From: Thermoleophilia bacterium
GTDB lineage: Bacteria > Actinomycetota > Thermoleophilia > Gaiellales > JAICJC01
Length of the DNA: 9,433 nt
Direction: 5' to 3'
Assembly: GCA_025928435.1 (NCBI GenBank)
Contig: JAICJM010000163.1
Coordinates: forward strand, 1 to 9,433
Positions 1-6,755 of the stretch are shown piece after piece; position 1 is the first letter of the stretch, and every line of letters starts with the position of its first letter. The notes under the pieces were generated by a model. It was not told the origin of the DNA. It ran no database searches and worked only from the letters and a program-made list of their open reading frames with translations. A program made the translations under genes and the position numbers.

Positions 1-20
1 ATCGTCTGCTGGAGGCCTGA
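1..20 (+). CDS. Possible 3' end of an upstream gene
   Basis: In the frame ending at base 20 the last codons read Arg-Leu-Leu-Glu-Ala followed by TGA (18-20). This stop overlaps the cheW start as TGATG, the same junction used at cheB/cheR, cheR/cheA and fliY/cheY. That recurrence is the main reason to think an upstream gene of the same operon ends here. Only five codons are visible, so the product cannot be named and chance is possible. Confidence 0.4.
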
Positions 21-454
21 TGTCCACCGAAGAGCCCACCCGCCAGCTCGTCATCTTCTCGCTCGGAACCGAGGAGTACGCGCTGCCGATCACCCGCGTG
101 CAGGAGATCATCCGCTACACGGAGCCGCGCAGCGTGGCCTCCCAGACGCGCTGGATCCGCGGCGTCATCAACCTCCGCGGCAACATCGTGCCCGTGTGCG
201 ACCTGGCCGAGCGGCTGGGCCTCGGACTCGACCGCCCCGAGAGCGCCAAGATCGTGATCGTGGAGACGGCCGCCGGCACCGCAGGCGTGATCGTGGACGA
301 CGTGGACGAGGTCCTGACCGTCACGTCCGACCAGCTCGAGGACGTCCCGACGGCCGACGCCGCCTACGTCGACGCGATCGCCAAGGTGGGCGAGCGGCTG
401 GCGATCCTGCTGAATCCGGACGGCCTGCTCGCGGGCGTCCAGATCGCCGCGTAA
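20..454 (+). CDS. cheW: Chemotaxis coupling protein CheW
   Basis: This 144-residue protein is a single CheW/SH3-like domain, the usual length for the family. CheW links the histidine kinase CheA to chemoreceptors in the cytoplasmic receptor array. The N-terminal strand (residues 9-22, QLVIFSLGTEEYAL) and the hallmark segment IRGVINLRGNIVPVCDLA (about residues 46-63) fit CheW well; the usual V-I-D-L reads V-C-D-L here. The ATG at 20 is preceded by GGAGG at 11-15, only 4 bases away. No kinase or receiver domain is attached, so it is CheW and not CheV or a CheA fragment. It is followed by a palindrome-bearing gap rather than an overlapping gene, so it probably ends one transcription unit, with cheB starting the next. 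Confidence 0.95.
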   Translation: MSTEEPTRQLVIFSLGTEEYALPITRVQEIIRYTEPRSVASQTRWIRGVINLRGNIVPVCDLAERLGLGLDRPESAKIVIVETAAGTAGVIVDDVDEVLTVTSDQLEDVPTADAAYVDAIAKVGERLAILLNPDGLLAGVQIAA

Positions 455-471
455 CCGGCCCGCGGCGTGCC

Positions 472-507
472 GCATGGGGACAGTCCCCATGCGGGGACTG
501 TCCCCGG
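472..507. repeat. Compound REP-like palindrome
   Basis: GGGGACAGTCCCC (476-488) is followed, after the 4-base spacer ATGC, by its exact reverse complement GGGGACTGTCCCC (493-505). The left half also lies in a longer palindrome with 10-base arms around an A at 482 (472-492). Two alternative foldings are therefore possible: two small hairpins, or one 13-bp stem with a 4-base loop. It starts 18 bases after the cheW stop and occurs once in the window. Palindromes of this GGGGACAGTCCCC type resemble extragenic REP elements of the kind associated with REP-associated tyrosine transposases; no such gene is here. It could also act as a terminator for cheW, being followed by GGTTTCC with only a short T run. 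Confidence 0.7.
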
Positions 508-565
508 TTTCCTCACGCGCGGCGCGGGCTCTCCCCACTCCTTGGTATCGGCGTCGCCGGACCTG

Positions 566-591
566 TAATTCGCGGTCGCGGCTGCCGATAA
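566..591 (+). promoter_or_regulatory. Sigma-28 (FliA/SigD) type promoter for cheB
   Basis: GCCGATAA (584-591) matches the enterobacterial sigma-28 -10 consensus at every base. Fourteen bases upstream is TAAT (566-569), one base from the TAAA -35 core. The known spacing is about 14 to 16, so the layout TAAT-N14-GCCGATAA is good. A start roughly 6 bases after the -10 would give a leader of about 10 bases before the cheB ATG at 607, with no Shine-Dalgarno sequence. It lies in the gap after cheW and fits the job of the operon, since late flagellar and chemotaxis genes are classic FliA/SigD targets. Evidence is by motif only; whether this organism has FliA is not visible. Confidence 0.65.
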
Positions 592-606
592 CCAGACCGG
601 CCCGCC

Positions 607-1659
607 ATGTCCGCGCACACCTCCGCATTCACCAAGCCGATCCGCGTCGTCGTCGCCGATGACTCGGCGTTCATACGCCGCCTCATCACGGACGCGCTGA
701 CGGAGCGCGGCGCGCAGGTGGTCGGCGTCGGACGCGACGGCGACGAGGCCCTCGAGCTGTGCGCCCTGCACCGCCCCGACGTGCTCTCGCTCGACCTCGC
801 CATGCCGGGCCGAAACGGCATCGATGTCCTGAAGGAGCTGCGCCGGATCGGATCGCCCGTCGCGGTCGTCGTGGTCTCGGCCTTCTCGCCCGCGCACGGC
901 GCCCATGCCGTCGACGCGCTCGCCGAGGGCGCCGTCGAGCTGGTCGCCAAGCCGACCGGCGCCGCGCTGGCAGCGAGCTTCTTCGCCGAGCTCTACGACA
1001 AGATGTGCCTGGCGGCGATCTCGCGCCGGCCGCGCCCGCCGATGACGGCCGCCGCCCCCGCGGCGCGCCCGGCTCCCGCCCTGCGACGGGCCGGCGGCCC
1101 CAAACGCGCGGTGGTCATCGCCTGCTCGACCGGCGGCCCCAAGGCGCTCGCGACCCTCGTCCCGGCGCTGCCGCCCGACCTCGGCGACGGAACGGTGATC
1201 GTCCAGCACATGCCGGCCGGCTTCACCGCCTCGCTGGCCACCCGGCTGAACAGCTCCTCCGGCCTGACCGTGGCCGAGGCCCGTGGCGGCGAGCGGCTGA
1301 CGCCGCAGACCGCGCTCGTGGCCCCCGGCGGCCGCCACCTGCACCTGCACGAGGGCGGCCGGGTCTCGCTCGGCGAGGAGCCCGAGATCGGCGGCCTGCG
1401 CCCGCGGGCCGACATCACGATCCGCGACGCCGCCCGCGTGTTCGGCGAGCGCATGGTGCTCGTCGTCCTCACCGGCATGGGCAAGGACGGCCTCGAGGGC
1501 GCCCGCGAGGTGCGGCGCGCCGGCGGCCGGATCCTGGTCGAGGCCGAGCGCACCTGCATCGTCTACGGCATGCCCCGCGCGGTGACCGAGGCCGGCCTGG
1601 CCGACCTCCAGCTGCCGCTGCACGAGCTGCCCGACGCGATCGCGACGGAGGCCGCGTGA
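607..1659 (+). CDS. cheB: CheB, receptor methylesterase with receiver domain
   Basis: This 350-residue protein has the standard two-domain CheB plan. Residues 12-118 are a response-regulator receiver: acidic pair D18/D19, phospho-acceptor D63 in LSLDLAMPG, S91 and K115. An Ala/Pro/Arg-rich linker (about 139-166) leads to the methylesterase/deamidase domain (about 167-345). The catalytic triad is visible as S174 in ACSTGGPKAL, H201 in VQHMPAGF and D294 in LTGMGKDG. CheB removes methyl groups from receptor glutamates and deamidates glutamines once CheA has phosphorylated it, giving adaptation. The ATG at 607 has no Shine-Dalgarno sequence and lies about 15 bases from a sigma-28-type -10 element, so translation may start on a near-leaderless mRNA. 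The stop TGA overlaps the cheR ATG by one base, so the two opposing adaptation enzymes are probably translated together. Confidence 0.97.
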   Translation: MSAHTSAFTKPIRVVVADDSAFIRRLITDALTERGAQVVGVGRDGDEALELCALHRPDVLSLDLAMPGRNGIDVLKELRRIGSPVAVVVVSAFSPAHGAHAVDALAEGAVELVAKPTGAALAASFFAELYDKMCLAAISRRPRPPMTAAAPAARPAPALRRAGGPKRAVVIACSTGGPKALATLVPALPPDLGDGTVIVQHMPAGFTASLATRLNSSSGLTVAEARGGERLTPQTALVAPGGRHLHLHEGGRVSLGEEPEIGGLRPRADITIRDAARVFGERMVLVVLTGMGKDGLEGAREVRRAGGRILVEAERTCIVYGMPRAVTEAGLADLQLPLHELPDAIATEAA

Positions 1660-2450
1660 TGTCCCAGCCCGCCTTCCAGCGCGACGACTACACCGAGTTC
1701 TGCGAGGGCGTCCGCCGCCTGACCGGCATCGACCTCGCCCAGTACAAGCGGCCCCAGATGGAGCGCCGCATCCGCTCGTTCGCCGACCGCCGCGGGATCA
1801 ACACGCTGCCCGGCTACCTGGATGCGCTCGCGGCCGACCGCGACGCCCTCGAGCAGTTCCTCGACCGCATGACGATCAACGTCTCCCAGCTCTGGCGCAA
1901 CCCCGAGCAGTGGGACCGGCTCGGGGCGACGATCCTGCCCGAGCTGGGCCGGGCCGGCACGATCCGGGCCTGGAGCGCCGGCTCGTCCTACGGCGCCGAG
2001 GCCTACACGCTGGCGGCGATCTGCCGCCGGGTCGCCCCGGGCTGCAAGGTCGAGATCCGCGGCACCGACATCGACGCCCGCATGGTCGCCCGCGCCCGCG
2101 AGGGCCGCTTCAGCGCCGACGACGCCCGCACGGCGCCGCGCGCCGAGCTCGAGCGCGCGTTCGACCGCGACGGCGACGGCTGGCGGGCCAAGCCCGAGCT
2201 GCGGATGATGGTCAAGTTCTCGACCGGCGACCTGCTCCGCGACCCGGTGACGCCGGCCGCGTACGACCTGATCCTGTGCCGGAACGTCGTCATCTACTTC
2301 ACCGAGCCGGTGCGCGACGCGCTGCACAAGCGGCTCGCAACCGCGCTGCGGACCGGCGGCTACCTGATGGTCGGCTCGAGCGAGCGCGTCTCGACCCCTC
2401 AGGCGTTCGGCCTCGCCACCTCCCACCCCTTCATCTACCGGAAGAGCTGA
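1659..2450 (+). CDS. cheR: CheR, receptor glutamate methyltransferase
   Basis: This 263-residue SAM-dependent methyltransferase methylates receptor glutamates, opposing CheB. An N-terminal helical domain (about 8-75) precedes the Rossmann catalytic domain. Visible signatures are MTINVSQLWRNPEQW (71-85, with the conserved Arg R80), the glycine-rich SAM loop WSAGSSYGAEAYTLA (105-119), GTDID (135-139) and ILCRNVVIYF (205-214). The loop differs from the usual WSAGCSTGEEPYSLA at several positions but keeps the second acidic residue (E114), so activity is probable. The ATG at 1659 shares its A with the cheB stop (TGATG), and GGAGG at 1647-1651 is 7 bases upstream. The 3' end overlaps cheA in the same way. 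The length is normal and no TPR or other fused domain is seen. Confidence 0.95.
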   Translation: MSQPAFQRDDYTEFCEGVRRLTGIDLAQYKRPQMERRIRSFADRRGINTLPGYLDALAADRDALEQFLDRMTINVSQLWRNPEQWDRLGATILPELGRAGTIRAWSAGSSYGAEAYTLAAICRRVAPGCKVEIRGTDIDARMVARAREGRFSADDARTAPRAELERAFDRDGDGWRAKPELRMMVKFSTGDLLRDPVTPAAYDLILCRNVVIYFTEPVRDALHKRLATALRTGGYLMVGSSERVSTPQAFGLATSHPFIYRKS

Positions 2451-4462
2451 TGGACACCTCCGAGTACCTGGGCATGTTCCTCGCGGAGAGCCGCGAGCAC
2501 CTGCAGACGCTGAACCTGGCGGTGATCCGCATCGAGGAGGCGCCGGACGACGGCGACACCATCGACGAGATCTTCCGGATCGCCCATTCCCTGAAGGGGA
2601 TGAGCGGCACGATGGGCTTCGCCCGCATGGCGGCGCTGACGCACACGATGGAGGACGTGTTCGAGACGCTGCGCGGCCGCACCGGCGCGCTCGAGCGGCG
2701 CGTCATCGACGTCCTGCTGGAGTGCCTGGACGCGCTCGAGGGCGCCGTCGAGGCGATCGAGCGCGACGGCGACGAGCAGCTCGACCCGACCGCGCTGATC
2801 GCGCGCCTCGGCGAGCTCGTGGGCGCCGCCCCGGCCGCCGCCCCGGCCGTCGAGGCCCCCGTCGAGAAGCCCGCCGCGCTGCCCGAGGAGGTGGCCGCCT
2901 TCGGCGCCGACGTCCCGCTCGTCCACGTCACGGCCACGCTGGCCGACGACGTGATGATGCCGTCCGTCCGCGCGTACATGACGCTCGCGGCCGTCGCCGA
3001 CCACGGCGAGACGGTCTGGAGCTCGCCGACCCCCGACGAGGTGGACGCGTTCAGCGGCTCCGCCATCGAGGCCTGGGTGGCGACCGAGCATGACGCCGCC
3101 ACGATCGAGGCCGCCGTCCGCGCCGTCCCCGACGTCGCCGCGGTGACCGTCGCGGTCAGCTCCGGCTCGGCCGAGCCCGCCGCCCCGTCGGCGGCACCCG
3201 CGCCCGCCGGCGAGCCCGATGGCGCCCCCGGCGCATCGGCGCCCGTGCACGCGTCTCCCCAGGCCCGCAAGACCTCCGCCACCGTCCGCGTCGACGCCGT
3301 CCGGCTCGACCAGCTCATGCACTTCATGGGCGAGCTCGTCGTCCACCGCACCCGGGTCGAGTCGCTCGCCCAGGGCGCCGCGGTCGACGGCCTGGCCGAG
3401 GCCGTCGGCGACCTCACCCGCAGCTCCCAGGCGCTCCAGGCGCTGGTGATGCAGGTGCGGATGATCGAGGTCGACGCCGTCTTCATGCGCTTCCCCCGGC
3501 TCGTCCGCGACCTGTCCGCCAAGATGGGCAAGCAGGTCGAGCTGATCCTGACCGGCCGCGACACCGAGCTCGACCGCACCGTGGTCGACGCCCTCGGCGA
3601 CCCGCTCGTGCACCTCGTGCGCAACTCGCTCGACCACGCGCTCGAGCCGCCCGCCGAGCGCGAGGCCGCGGGCAAGCCCGCGACCGGCGTGCTCGAGCTG
3701 TCCGCCCGCCAGGCCGGCGGCAACGTGATCATCACCGTGCGCGACGACGGCCGCGGCATCGATCCCGCCCGGGTGGCCCGCAGGGCCGCCGAGCGCGGCA
3801 TCATCGGCGCCGACGAGGCCGCGTCGGTCGATATGCCCCGCGCCATCGAGCTGCTGTTCGCGCCCGGCTTCTCGACCGCCGAGCAGACGAGCGACATCTC
3901 CGGACGCGGAGTGGGCATGGACGCCGTCCGCTCGACCCTGCGCGACCTCGGCGGCAACGTCGTCATGACGTCGGAGCAGGGCGTCGGCACCACCGTCCAG
4001 GTGCGGCTGCCGCTGACCCTCGCGATCATGCCCGCCCTGCTCGTCGAGTCGCAGACCGTGCCGTTCGCCATCCCGCTCGAACGGGTGGAGCGGACGGTGA
4101 ACCTGGCCGAGCAGACCGTGCGCTCGGTGACCGGCCAGCGCATGCTGGTGCTGTCTGACGGAGTGCTGCCGCTGATCGACCTGGCGGAGGCGCTCGGATA
4201 CGAGCCGGCCCCGGAGGCCGCGTTCGTGGTGATCGCCCGCGGCGCCGAGCAGCGCATGGCGCTCGTGGTGGAGCGGCTGGTGGGCCAGCGCGAGCTGGTG
4301 ACCCGGCCGCTGCCGGCCGAGGCTGGCTCCCAGAGCTGCCTCTCGGGCGGCGCGGTGCTCTCCGACGGGACGATCAGCCTGATCGTCGACTGTGACGCGC
4401 TCGCGGAGGCCCGCACGGGCCACGGGGCGGGCGCGGCTTCCGGACTTCAAAACGCGGCATAG
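2450..4462 (+). CDS. cheA: CheA, chemotaxis sensor histidine kinase
   Basis: This 670-residue protein has all five CheA domains in order. P1 (about 1-105) carries the phosphorylated H46 in IAHSLKGMSGTMGF. P2 (about 155-240, starting VPLVHVTATLADDVMM) is the CheY/CheB docking domain, flanked by Ala/Pro-rich linkers. P3 dimerisation helices run about 277-340. The P4 ATPase has the N box with N392 in HLVRNSLDHA, DDGRGID at 432-438 and SGRGVGMD at 484-491. P5 (about 525-660) is the CheW-like regulatory domain. It autophosphorylates under receptor control and passes phosphate to CheY and CheB from the cytoplasmic receptor array. It starts at 2450, sharing a base with the cheR stop, with a weak GGAAGAG at 2440-2446. 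No feature is missing and no receiver domain is fused. cheC follows after 9 bases. Confidence 0.98.
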   Translation: MDTSEYLGMFLAESREHLQTLNLAVIRIEEAPDDGDTIDEIFRIAHSLKGMSGTMGFARMAALTHTMEDVFETLRGRTGALERRVIDVLLECLDALEGAVEAIERDGDEQLDPTALIARLGELVGAAPAAAPAVEAPVEKPAALPEEVAAFGADVPLVHVTATLADDVMMPSVRAYMTLAAVADHGETVWSSPTPDEVDAFSGSAIEAWVATEHDAATIEAAVRAVPDVAAVTVAVSSGSAEPAAPSAAPAPAGEPDGAPGASAPVHASPQARKTSATVRVDAVRLDQLMHFMGELVVHRTRVESLAQGAAVDGLAEAVGDLTRSSQALQALVMQVRMIEVDAVFMRFPRLVRDLSAKMGKQVELILTGRDTELDRTVVDALGDPLVHLVRNSLDHALEPPAEREAAGKPATGVLELSARQAGGNVIITVRDDGRGIDPARVARRAAERGIIGADEAASVDMPRAIELLFAPGFSTAEQTSDISGRGVGMDAVRSTLRDLGGNVVMTSEQGVGTTVQVRLPLTLAIMPALLVESQTVPFAIPLERVERTVNLAEQTVRSVTGQRMLVLSDGVLPLIDLAEALGYEPAPEAAFVVIARGAEQRMALVVERLVGQRELVTRPLPAEAGSQSCLSGGAVLSDGTISLIVDCDALAEARTGHGAGAASGLQNAA

Positions 4463-4471
4463 GAGCGTGAG

Positions 4472-5068
4472 ATGGAACTGAACGAGATGCAGCTCGACGG
4501 GCTGCGCGAGATTGCGAACATCGGCTCGGGGACCGCCGCGACGGCGCTCTCGAGCATGCTCGGCCGCGCGGTCGACCTGAACGTGCCGAAGGCGCTCGCC
4601 CTCGAGCTCGCAGACGCGGTCGACGCGGTCGGCACGCCCGACGACGAGGTCACCGCGGTCGTGCTCGGCGTGATCGGCGACCTCGACGCCACCGTGGTCC
4701 TGCTGTTCGACCCGACGAGCGCGGAGACGATCTGCTCGCTGCTCGGCGTCGATCCGGCGGATTCCGAGATGGCCCTCTCCGCCCTGGGCGAGGTGGGCAA
4801 CATCCTCGGCAGCTCGTACATCGGCGCGATGGGTCAGATGGCCGGCCTCGAGCTCGAGCCGAGCCCGCCGGCCGCGATCGCCGACATGCTCGGCGCGATC
4901 GTCGCGACGGCCCTGGCCGCCACGGCGGTCGACACCGACTTCGCCCTCCTGCTGGACTCCGAGATGCTGGTCGAGGGCGCCGAGTGCACCTTCGGGGTGC
5001 TCTTCGTCCCCAGCGCCGAGGGCGTCGGACGGCTCCTGGCCGGCCTCGGCTTGGCGGAGGCTGCCTAG
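4472..5068 (+). CDS. cheC: CheC, CheY-P phosphatase
   Basis: This 198-residue protein belongs to the CheC/CheX/FliY family, which hydrolyses CheY-P without a phosphorylated intermediate. Both copies of the family active-site pattern (D/S-x3-E-x2-N-x22-P) are present and exact: D9, E13, N16, P39 and S103, E107, N110, P133. It is therefore a two-site CheC, not a one-site CheX. In Bacillus and Thermotoga, CheC also binds CheD, inhibiting its deamidase activity while CheD stimulates CheC; cheD is the next gene. AGGAG at 4461-4465, overlapping the cheA stop TAG, lies 6 bases before the ATG. The gene ends at TAG 5066-5068 and is followed by a 197-base gap, so it is not translationally coupled to cheD. 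No flagellar localisation sequence or FliN domain is attached. Confidence 0.95.
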   Translation: MELNEMQLDGLREIANIGSGTAATALSSMLGRAVDLNVPKALALELADAVDAVGTPDDEVTAVVLGVIGDLDATVVLLFDPTSAETICSLLGVDPADSEMALSALGEVGNILGSSYIGAMGQMAGLELEPSPPAAIADMLGAIVATALAATAVDTDFALLLDSEMLVEGAECTFGVLFVPSAEGVGRLLAGLGLAEAA

Positions 5069-5265
5069 ATGGTGCAGTCCGAATCCCTCGCGCGCCTGGC
5101 CGCGTGTGTTGTCCGACACTTGCGATCGGTGGCGGCGCTGCGCCTGCGAACCGTCGCATCGCTGCGTCCTCAGTCGCGCCCATACACCACCGGTATGAAC
5201 GCTCCCTGCGTCCTTGCGCTGCTCGGTTCGCAGACGCCCAGGACATCACCCGCGGGGGAGGAGCG
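5069..5265 (+). other. Gap before cheD with inverted repeats; possible structured leader
   Basis: This is the longest gap in the window. CTGCGAACCG (5144-5153) recurs inverted as CGGTTCGCAG (5224-5233). The left arm can also pair locally: TGCGATCGGT (5121-5130) with ACCGTCGCA (5150-5158), with one bulge. Smaller palindromes are TGTCCGACA (5110-5118) and CATAC/GTATG (5181-5185 with 5193-5197). The two uses of 5150-5153 exclude each other, so an RNA here could have two alternative folds. Base use is less GC-biased than in the genes. I find no good sigma-A or sigma-28 promoter and no known riboswitch class. It may be the 5' leader of the cheD operon or simply spacer. Confidence 0.35.
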
Positions 5266-5775
5266 ATGGCCGAGCTGATGGCACGCATGGCCGAGATCGC
5301 CGTGTCGCGGCACGAGGCAGACATCCTGATCGCACTGGGTCTGGGCTCCTGCATCGGCGTCGCCCTGCTCGACCGCGCCTCGCTGGTCGCCGGGCTGGCC
5401 CACGTCGTCCTGCCTGAGTCGCGCGCGGGAGCGGCCCCGGGCAAGTTCGCCGACACGGCCGTGCCCGCGCTGCTGCGCCAGGTGACCGGGCTGGGCGCGA
5501 GCGAGTCGCGCCTGCACGCCGTCCTCGTGGGCGGCGCCCAGATGTTCTCCGCCGGCGCCGGCGGAGCGCTCGACATCGGCCGCCGCAACGAGGAGGCCGT
5601 GAAGGCCGCGCTCGCGGCCGCGGGCATCCCGATCACGACGACGCTGACCGGCGGGAACGCCGGGCGCACGATGCGCGTCCACGTCGGAGCCGGCCTCGTC
5701 ACCTGCAAGCAGGCGGGCAGCCAGGAGCAGACGATCGCCGTCCGCGACGCCGGCCGGCTGAGGGCCGCGGCATGA
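5266..5775 (+). CDS. cheD: CheD, receptor glutamine deamidase
   Basis: This 169-residue protein fits CheD in length and motifs. CheD deamidates specific receptor glutamines and, in CheC-containing bacteria, binds CheC in a CheY-P-dependent feedback loop. The nucleophile C29 lies in LGLGSCIGV and H46 in LAHVVLP; the 17-residue spacing equals that of C27/H44 in the Thermotoga enzyme. The third active-site residue, a threonine six residues before the cysteine, is alanine here (A23), so catalysis may be altered. The start at 5266 is chosen because GGAGGAG (5257-5263) lies just upstream; in-frame ATGs at 5278 and 5287 are alternatives that would cost few residues. The stop overlaps fliM as ATGA, tying it to the switch genes rather than to cheC. 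Confidence 0.93.
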   Translation: MAELMARMAEIAVSRHEADILIALGLGSCIGVALLDRASLVAGLAHVVLPESRAGAAPGKFADTAVPALLRQVTGLGASESRLHAVLVGGAQMFSAGAGGALDIGRRNEEAVKAALAAAGIPITTTLTGGNAGRTMRVHVGAGLVTCKQAGSQEQTIAVRDAGRLRAAA

Positions 5776-6755
5776 AGAACGACGTCCTTTCCAACGAGGA
5801 GGTCGCGGCGCTGGTCGAGGCCGCCCGCCAGGGCAACGTGGCGCCGGCCGAGGAGGCCCCCGCGCCCCGCCGCCGCGCGAAGCGCGTCCGCGACATCGAC
5901 TTCTCGCGCCCGAACAAGTTCGCGATCGACCAGCTGCGCCGGCTCGAGCGCGCCCACGAGGCCTGCTGCCGCACCATCGGGTCACGGCTCTCGACCGAGC
6001 TCCTGACCCCGGTCGAGCTCGACGTGCTCGAGATCGACCAGCTGACCTGGTCGCTGGCGACGAACCAGATCCCGCAGCCGTCGGTGTGCGGCGTCGTCGA
6101 GTGCCAGCCGCTCGGCACCCAGGTGCTCCTGACCGCCGAGCTCGGGCTGATGCTGCGCCTGGTCGAGCGCCTGCTGGGCAGCACCGGCTCGACGAAGACG
6201 CGCCCGCGGGAGCTCACCGAGATCGAGACCGCGCTCGTGTCGCGCATGTTCAACGCGCTGCTCGAGCATCTGTCGGCGACCTGGGCCGAGCTCGTCGAGA
6301 CGACGATGGAGCTGCGCCAGATCGAGTCGCAGCTCGCGAACGTGAACCTCGCCCCGCCGAGCGAGCCGACGCTGATGCTCACGATGGAGGTGCGGCTCGA
6401 CGGCACGTCGTCGACGATCGCGCTCGTCATCCCCCACCGCTCCGTCGAGGCGGTGCTCGGGAAGCTGTCCGCCAGCCAGTACGGCGACACGGTCATCGAG
6501 CCCGGCGCCGTCGAGGCGATGCGGGCGAGCGTGGCCGCGGTGAACGTCGAGATCCGGGCGGAGGTGGCCGCGACCGAGCTGAGGCTCGAGGACGTGCTGG
6601 CCCTCGGCCCCGGCGACGTGCTGCGCTTCGGCACGCCGGCCGCCGACGGCGTCCGCCTCTTCGCGGGCCGCGTGCCCGCCCACCGGGCCCAGCCCGGGCG
6701 CAACGGCAACAACCGCGCCGTGCAGGTGATCGGCCGGCTGGGGGAGACGGGATGA
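5772..6755 (+). CDS. fliM: Flagellar motor switch protein FliM
   Basis: This 327-residue protein is the C-ring switch component that binds CheY-P and contacts FliG. The N-terminal CheY-P docking peptide is recognisable as DVLSNEEVAALV (4-15), a variant of the classical LSQ-EIDALL, followed by a charged linker and IDFSRPNKF. The middle CheC-like domain runs from about residue 45 to 235. The FliG-contact turn, usually GGxG, reads GSTG here (LLGSTGS, about 134-140), before the conserved ELTEIE. The C-terminal SpoA/FliN-like domain is about 250-324. The ATG sits inside the end of cheD (ATGA), with GAGGG at 5760-5764 as ribosome site, and its stop overlaps fliY the same way. Length and domain order are normal. 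It probably forms the C ring together with the FliY encoded next. Confidence 0.96.
   Translation: MKNDVLSNEEVAALVEAARQGNVAPAEEAPAPRRRAKRVRDIDFSRPNKFAIDQLRRLERAHEACCRTIGSRLSTELLTPVELDVLEIDQLTWSLATNQIPQPSVCGVVECQPLGTQVLLTAELGLMLRLVERLLGSTGSTKTRPRELTEIETALVSRMFNALLEHLSATWAELVETTMELRQIESQLANVNLAPPSEPTLMLTMEVRLDGTSSTIALVIPHRSVEAVLGKLSASQYGDTVIEPGAVEAMRASVAAVNVEIRAEVAATELRLEDVLALGPGDVLRFGTPAADGVRLFAGRVPAHRAQPGRNGNNRAVQVIGRLGETG

Noticed and set aside
85..92. GCCGATCA in cheW and GCCGATGA near 655 in cheB as extra sigma-28 -10 sites
   Set aside because: Both lie in coding sequence at conserved protein positions and no TAAA-like element at the right distance was recognised.
474..662. Short + frame beginning in the palindrome upstream of cheB
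   Set aside because: It starts in the inverted repeat, gives an Arg/Pro-rich translation without motifs and overlaps the start of cheB in another frame.
2431..5119. Very long minus-strand open frames opposite cheA and cheC (up to about 890 codons), and similar ones opposite fliM and fliY
   Set aside because: Their translations are low-complexity Arg/Gly/His/Ser-rich with no domain motifs. They arise because stop codons are rare on the opposite strand of G/C-ending codons. The + strand frames carry complete family signatures.
5069..5278. A 69-codon + frame starting right after the cheC stop
   Set aside because: It has no Shine-Dalgarno of its own, uses many A/T-ending codons unlike its neighbours, contains no recognisable motif and would run into cheD. 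I treat it as spacer or leader.
6086..6751. Upstream extension of the fliY frame inside fliM
   Set aside because: The translation is Arg/Ala/Gly low-complexity, a shadow of fliM. The ATG at 6752 has a Shine-Dalgarno sequence and begins the CheC-like domain.
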